Source: a bacterium
Lineage (GTDB): Bacteria; Patescibacteriota; Minisyncoccia; Phycocordibacterales; VMEP01
Direction: 5' to 3'
DNA: 8,030 nucleotides
NCBI GenBank assembly: GCA_030699625.1
Contig: JAUYLU010000022.1
Location: 1 to 8,030, forward strand
In this document: one piece after another, positions 4,987 through 8,030 of the stretch
Layout of the letters: every line of letters begins with the position of its first letter
Position numbering within the stretch: the stretch's first letter is position 1
Notes under the pieces: model-generated
What the model saw: the letters and a program-made list of their open reading frames with translations, nothing else
The model's database searches: none
What the model was told of the DNA's origin: nothing
Translations under genes and position numbers: made by a program

Positions 4987-6147
4987 TTACTTCTTTCCCC
5001 TGCGCAGGAAGGCGGGGATGGCGTTCCACTCCTCGCTCTCGCCGACGTCGTCGAGAACGAGCTCGCGCTCCTTCTTTTCGGCCGGCTTCTTGACCGCTTC
5101 CGACGGCGGCGCGTGGACCTCTTTTTTCTCCTCCCGGCGCTCTTCGCGGGCGGGCGTGCCGCCGAGCTGGAAGAGGGATTTGCGCGGCGAGTTCGCCGGG
5201 AAGCCGGAGGCGACCACGGTGAGCTTGATCTCGCCCTTCTTGAGCCGCTCGTCGCGGATGGCGCCGAAGATGACCTTGGCGTCCTTGTCCACGGATTCGG
5301 TGACCACTTTCGCGGCGTCCTGCACCTCGTGCATGCTCATGTTCTCGTCGCCCGCGATGACGAAGAGGAGGCCCTTGGCGCCCTGGATGGAAATGTCGAG
5401 GAGCGGCGAATTGATGGCCGCCACGGCCGCCTCGGTGGCGCGGCTGTCGCCCGTGGCCCGGCCGATGCCGATAAGGGCGGGGCCGGTGTCCGAAATGACC
5501 GCCTTGATGTCGGCGAAGTCGACGTTGATGATGCCGGGGACGGTGATGAGCTCGGAGATGCCCTCGACGGCCTGGCGGAGCACCTCGTCGCAGGCGGCGA
5601 AGGCGCTCTTCAAGGTAGTGCCTTTCTCGATGACCGAGAGGAGGCGGTCGTTCGGGATGACGATGAGGGCGTCAACCTCCTTTTCGAGCTCCTCGAGGCC
5701 GCGCTCCGCGATCTTCATGCGCTGGGAGCCCTCGAAGAAGAAGGGCTTGGTGACGACGCCGACGGTGAGGATGCCCTGTTCCTTGGCGATGCGGGCGATG
5801 GTGGGCGCGGCGCCCGTGCCCGTGCCGCCGCCCATGCCCGCGGTGATGAACGCCATGTCCGCGCCTTTGAGCGCGTCCTCGATCTCGCCGCGCGCCTCTT
5901 CGGCCGAGCGCTTGCCGATGTCGGGGTCCATGCCCGCCCCGAGCCCTTTCGTCAGGTTTTTGCCGAGGTGGATTTTCTTCGAGCCGAGCGAGCTGTGGAG
6001 GTCTTGCGTGTCGGTGTTCATGGCGAGGAACTCGATGCCGCGCACTTTCGAGTTCACCATGTGGTTCAGGGCGTTCCCGCCTGCGCCGCCGATGCCGACC
6101 ACTTTTATCCTCGCGAACGCCTCCACTTCCGGGTTTAATTTGGGCAT
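4987..6147 (-). CDS. ftsZ: Cell division protein FtsZ
   Basis: The bacterial tubulin homologue, a GTPase that polymerises into the division ring at mid-cell. The GTP-binding domain has GIGGAGGNA (18-26), the tubulin signature GGGTGTG (106-112) and VVTKPFFFEG (131-140). The T7 loop NVDFAD (208-213) keeps the Asp210 and Asp213 needed to hydrolyse GTP of the neighbouring subunit. A charged, low-complexity linker (about 327-365) leads to a C-terminal tail ending in AIPAFLRRGKK (376-386), the conserved peptide that binds FtsA and other ring anchors. The length of 386 aa is normal and all key residues are intact. The ATG at 6147 has no Shine-Dalgarno; a short AT-rich leader precedes it. ftsA is directly upstream on the same strand, but a likely terminator and a separate promoter lie between. 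Confidence 0.98.
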   Translation of the reverse strand: MPKLNPEVEAFARIKVVGIGGAGGNALNHMVNSKVRGIEFLAMNTDTQDLHSSLGSKKIHLGKNLTKGLGAGMDPDIGKRSAEEARGEIEDALKGADMAFITAGMGGGTGTGAAPTIARIAKEQGILTVGVVTKPFFFEGSQRMKIAERGLEELEKEVDALIVIPNDRLLSVIEKGTTLKSAFAACDEVLRQAVEGISELITVPGIINVDFADIKAVISDTGPALIGIGRATGDSRATEAAVAAINSPLLDISIQGAKGLLFVIAGDENMSMHEVQDAAKVVTESVDKDAKVIFGAIRDERLKKGEIKLTVVASGFPANSPRKSLFQLGGTPAREERREEKKEVHAPPSEAVKKPAEKKERELVLDDVGESEEWNAIPAFLRRGKK

Positions 6148-6166
6148 GATTTTTTAAGTTGTCTGT

Positions 6167-6194
6167 AGCATAGCAGAAACAAAAAAGGAGGCAA
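6167..6194 (-). promoter_or_regulatory. Candidate ftsZ promoter with extended -10
   Basis: On the minus strand TGCTATGCT is an extended -10 (TGn plus TATGCT, 6167-6172). A weak -35 TTGCCT (6189-6194) is 16 bases upstream, inside the preceding terminator stem. Transcription would start near 6160, leaving about 13 bases of leader without a Shine-Dalgarno. Confidence 0.5.
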
Positions 6195-6214
6195 TGCGCG
6201 CCCCTCGTTCCTCC
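6181..6214 (-). terminator. Probable terminator of ftsA
   Basis: On the minus strand GGAGGAA (ending at 6214) pairs with TT-G-CCTCC, one G bulged, and a run of six T follows (6181-6186). The loop is large and the GC stem only five pairs, so termination may be partial. It starts about 18 bases after the ftsA stop. Confidence 0.55.
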
Positions 6215-6232
6215 GATTTTCCCTTGTTTCGG

Positions 6233-7402
6233 CTAGGGAAGAAGCTCTTTTAACGAGGCGTGCAAAGCGTTTTTTGCTTTCTTGAAGAACCCGACTACGA
6301 GCCCGTCCTCTTCCTGCGAAAGCCGGTTCGAGAGGAGGAGGAGGCCGTAGCAGACCGCCCAGGCGGCGTTTCGGATCTTCCCCTTCGAGTTCTGCATGAG
6401 GTCGGGCGTGGTCACTTTCGAGGGGAGGTCGAGGGTGTCGCGGGCGAGCTCCTCGACGATGGCGAGCTGGGTCGAGCCGCCGGTGAGGACGATGCCGGCG
6501 GGAAGAAGGCCGGAGCGCCCGATCTTCTTCAGATAATTTTCGACGAGCTCGAAGATATCGATGAGCCGCGCCTCGATGATCTCATCGAGCTTCTTGCGCG
6601 GATAGTTCTGCGAGTCGCGGTTCCCGAGCTTGATCTCCTCCGCTTCCTCGATGGGAATCTTGAGGCCGAGGGCGATGTCGTTGGTGATGTCGGTGCCGCC
6701 GATGGGAAAGACGTGGAGGAAGGTCGGCGTGTCGTTCTCGAAGACGACCATGGAGACCGTCTCGGCCCCGATGTTGACGAGGACGCAGCCCGCCGTCTTC
6801 TGGCGCTTGGTGAGGGAGACGAGCGAGGCGGCGACGGGGGCGGCCACCACGTCGATGACCTCGACCCCCGCCTCCTCGATGACCTCGGCGAGGTCGTTTA
6901 AGTGCTGTTCGAGGCAGGTGATGAAGAGGGTTTTGACCTCGAGCTTGAGGCCCTTCATGCCGACCGGCCGTCCCCAGATCTCCTTGCCGTCGAGCTTCCA
7001 CTTCATGGGGATGGTGTGGAGGATGTGGCGGTTCGGAAGGGAGCCGAGGGCCTCCTCGCTCTCCTCGACGGCCTTTTTGACATCGAGCTCGGTGACCTCG
7101 CCGTCCGCCTTCGAGACGACGGCCATGCCCGAGGTGATCACCGAATCGAGCGAGAGCCCGCCGACGGACACGAAGGCGCGGCGTATCTTTATTTTGGAGG
7201 TGCGCTCGGCCTCCTCGAGCGCCTTCACGATGGCTTTCCCTGCCTCGTGCTTGTTCGAGACGTAGCCGCGGCGCATCCCCCTCGATTCGGCGACCCCCAT
7301 GCCGATGATGGAAGGCATCGTCTCACCTTTTGTGTATTCGCCAACGAGGACGCGGGTGGACTGGGTGCCGATATCGATGCCGACGGTGATGCTTCTGTTC
7401 AT
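6233..7402 (-). CDS. ftsA: Cell division protein FtsA
   Basis: An actin-fold ATPase that anchors FtsZ filaments to the inner face of the membrane and helps recruit later division proteins. It shows the phosphate 1 loop GIDIGTQSTRVLV (8-20), the SHS2/1C subdomain (about 83-165), the phosphate 2 loop VNIGAETVSMVVF (209-221) and the adenosine motif GIVLTGGST (303-311). The C-terminus GFFKKAKNALHASLKELLP (371-389) is an amphipathic helix of the type that inserts into the membrane. The 389-aa length is slightly shorter than the E. coli protein (420 aa) and nothing essential appears missing. The ATG at 7402 has only AATAGG next to it, so no proper Shine-Dalgarno. No ftsQ or mur gene lies upstream; ybeY does, 112 bases away. 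ftsZ follows. Confidence 0.97.
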   Translation of the reverse strand: MNRSITVGIDIGTQSTRVLVGEYTKGETMPSIIGMGVAESRGMRRGYVSNKHEAGKAIVKALEEAERTSKIKIRRAFVSVGGLSLDSVITSGMAVVSKADGEVTELDVKKAVEESEEALGSLPNRHILHTIPMKWKLDGKEIWGRPVGMKGLKLEVKTLFITCLEQHLNDLAEVIEEAGVEVIDVVAAPVAASLVSLTKRQKTAGCVLVNIGAETVSMVVFENDTPTFLHVFPIGGTDITNDIALGLKIPIEEAEEIKLGNRDSQNYPRKKLDEIIEARLIDIFELVENYLKKIGRSGLLPAGIVLTGGSTQLAIVEELARDTLDLPSKVTTPDLMQNSKGKIRNAAWAVCYGLLLLSNRLSQEEDGLVVGFFKKAKNALHASLKELLP

Positions 7403-7514
7403 CCTATTGGAAGTTTAGGGAAATTATGTTGGTCACAATCATGCATATCCGCGGGAACCGTCGGCCTTGCCGCTCTATTGCTGCCGTGAACTTCCGAGAG
7501 GACGGGTCAGGCGG
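7403..7514 (-). promoter_or_regulatory. Gap before ftsA with a weak -10 candidate
   Basis: The minus strand holds CATAAT (7423-7428, 5 of 6) 20 bases before the ftsA ATG, which would give a leader of about 14 bases without Shine-Dalgarno, much like ftsZ. No matching -35 is seen at 16-18 bases. No hairpin with a T tract follows the ybeY stop, so ftsA may also be reached by read-through from ybeY. No tRNA or small gene was found here. Confidence 0.3.
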
Positions 7515-7910
7515 TCATAAACCGAAGCGGCGATGCAGGCGCGCTTCGCTTTTTCTCATTTTACTCCCATGCGACGCGCCTTCCAAATGGAGCATTCCGT
7601 GGATTATGAAATAGACGAGGAGCTTCGTTCCCGCGAGACCGAACTCCTTTTCCGATTTCCGTATCTCGCGCTCGCAAAGATAGAGCTCGCCGCTTTTTTT
7701 CGAGAGGGGGAACGAGAGGATGTTCGCGGCCTTGTCCTTGTTACGGTATGCGCGGTTCAAGCGCCTCGTTTCGGCGGGCGAGGCGAAGACGATGGAGAGC
7801 TCATAGCTTTTGCCGAGGACGGCGTTCTTTAGTTTGGAAAAAGGCAAGCGGGGGAGCTTGCCTTTGGTCTTCCGTATGACGGTGAGGTTCGGAAACGTCC
7901 GTATCTGCAT
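7515..7910 (-). CDS. ybeY: Endoribonuclease YbeY (rRNA maturation)
   Basis: A zinc-dependent single-strand endoribonuclease of the UPF0054 family that helps mature the 3' end of 16S rRNA and remove defective ribosomes. The metal site is complete: HGMLHLEGASH (104-114) supplies His104, His108 and His114, fitting HGxLHLxGxDH. The second signature LNRAYRNKDKAANILSFPL (51-69) matches the family's LNxxYRxxDxPTDVLSF. Two substitutions are odd: Ser113 replaces the Asp just before the last His, and Ala-Asn (62-63) replaces Thr-Asp before the VLSF-type motif. The 131 aa are shorter than the E. coli protein (155 aa). The start at 7910 is one base after the stop of the upstream basic protein (TAAGATG) with no Shine-Dalgarno, so translation is probably coupled by ribosome reinitiation. 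Confidence 0.92.
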   Translation of the reverse strand: MQIRTFPNLTVIRKTKGKLPRLPFSKLKNAVLGKSYELSIVFASPAETRRLNRAYRNKDKAANILSFPLSKKSGELYLCEREIRKSEKEFGLAGTKLLVYFIIHGMLHLEGASHGSKMRKSEARLHRRFGL

Positions 7911-7911
7911 C

Positions 7912-8030
7912 TTAGCGGCGGCGTCCGCGCTTCATCGGCGGGAGCTTGCCGAGCTTCCGGAGGCGCTCGATCTCCTTGCGACGGGCGATGACCTTCAAGG
8001 TCCCCTTTTTCCTCTTCAGCTTCGAGAGCG
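7912..8030 (-). CDS. C-terminal end of a very basic protein, possibly bS21-like
   Basis: Only the last 39 codons are in the window; the gene continues past 8030. The frame is open and ends with TAA at 7912-7914. The readable tail is extremely rich in Lys and Arg and contains SKLKRKKG, VIARRKEIERLRKLGKL and the ending PPMKRGRRR. Such a composition fits a ribosomal or RNA-binding protein. The helical RRKxxxxLRKLGKL pattern recalls C-terminal parts of small-subunit protein bS21 in related genomes, but this is from memory and uncertain. Its stop is one base from the ybeY start, so the two are probably co-transcribed, which would fit a ribosome-related role. Confidence 0.6.
   Translation of the reverse strand, partial: LSKLKRKKGTLKVIARRKEIERLRKLGKLPPMKRGRRR

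Noticed and set aside
5018..6157. Two long plus-strand open frames (379 and 341 aa) opposite ftsZ
   Set aside because: Stop-free antisense frames are expected in GC-rich genes with strong codon bias; their composition (Ser/Arg/Met-rich or Asp/Gly/Val-rich) is typical of shadows.
6260..7489. Plus-strand frames opposite ftsA, including one running past its start to 7489
   Set aside because: Antisense of ftsA with biased Glu/Asp/Val/Leu composition and no ribosome binding site or family motif.
7403..7514. Possible tRNA or structured RNA in the ybeY-ftsA gap
   Set aside because: A GGTTCCCGCGG stretch on the minus strand recalls a T arm, but no matching acceptor, D or anticodon arms could be drawn.
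7426..7614. Plus-strand 62-aa frame spanning the ybeY-ftsA gap
   Set aside because: It overlaps the end of ybeY in antisense and shows no start signal or recognisable content.
1..8030. CRISPR array, insertion sequence or prophage remnant
   Set aside because: No regularly spaced direct repeats, no transposase or integrase motifs and no phage structural genes were seen in any frame.

Overview
The window looks like a stretch of a small bacterial genome of the Candidate Phyla Radiation (Patescibacteria, most likely a Parcubacteria-type lineage). This rests on protein flavour rather than a marker-gene phylogeny: a short, divergent YbeY, FtsA and FtsZ with few dcw partners beside them, a stand-alone AhpF/TrxR-like reductase, a small EVE-domain protein and several orphan proteins. 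Coding DNA is moderately GC-rich, while the short intergenic gaps are AT-rich. TGA, TAA and TAG all end genes here, so the genetic code looks standard and not the TGA-recoded one of Gracilibacteria or Absconditabacteria.

Left part (1-2060): a 30-bp perfect palindrome at the edge, then an unrecognised 272-aa protein on the minus strand (possibly DUF5701-like). It is divergent from a 158-aa EVE-domain protein on the plus strand. Next on the plus strand is an orphan 145-aa protein with a GTG start and a strong Shine-Dalgarno. Two strong hairpin terminators back to back (2031-2087) separate this part from the rest.

Right part (2089-8030): everything is on the minus strand. Read in the direction of transcription it is: the 3' end of a very basic protein (possibly bS21-like), ybeY (rRNA maturation RNase), ftsA, ftsZ, a thioredoxin-reductase-family flavoprotein, and a full-length ABC exporter half-transporter. 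ftsA and ftsZ are adjacent but not simply one transcription unit: a probable terminator and a separate promoter lie between them. A clear terminator also separates ftsZ from the reductase. FtsZ forms the division ring and FtsA tethers it to the membrane; YbeY belongs to ribosome biogenesis; the reductase and exporter have their own promoters.

The most distinctive signals are regulatory. The ABC gene has a near-consensus promoter (TTGACT, 17 nt, TATTAT) with a perfect 8-bp inverted repeat over its spacer and -10 box. The reductase has a perfect TATAAT placed so that its mRNA should be leaderless, and that box directly follows the ftsZ terminator. Several other genes lack a Shine-Dalgarno. I see no CRISPR array, tRNA, rRNA, transposase or prophage gene. 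I also see no convincing new multi-gene system; the nearest candidate is the group of the 272-aa protein, the EVE protein and the 145-aa protein, whose functional link is unproven.
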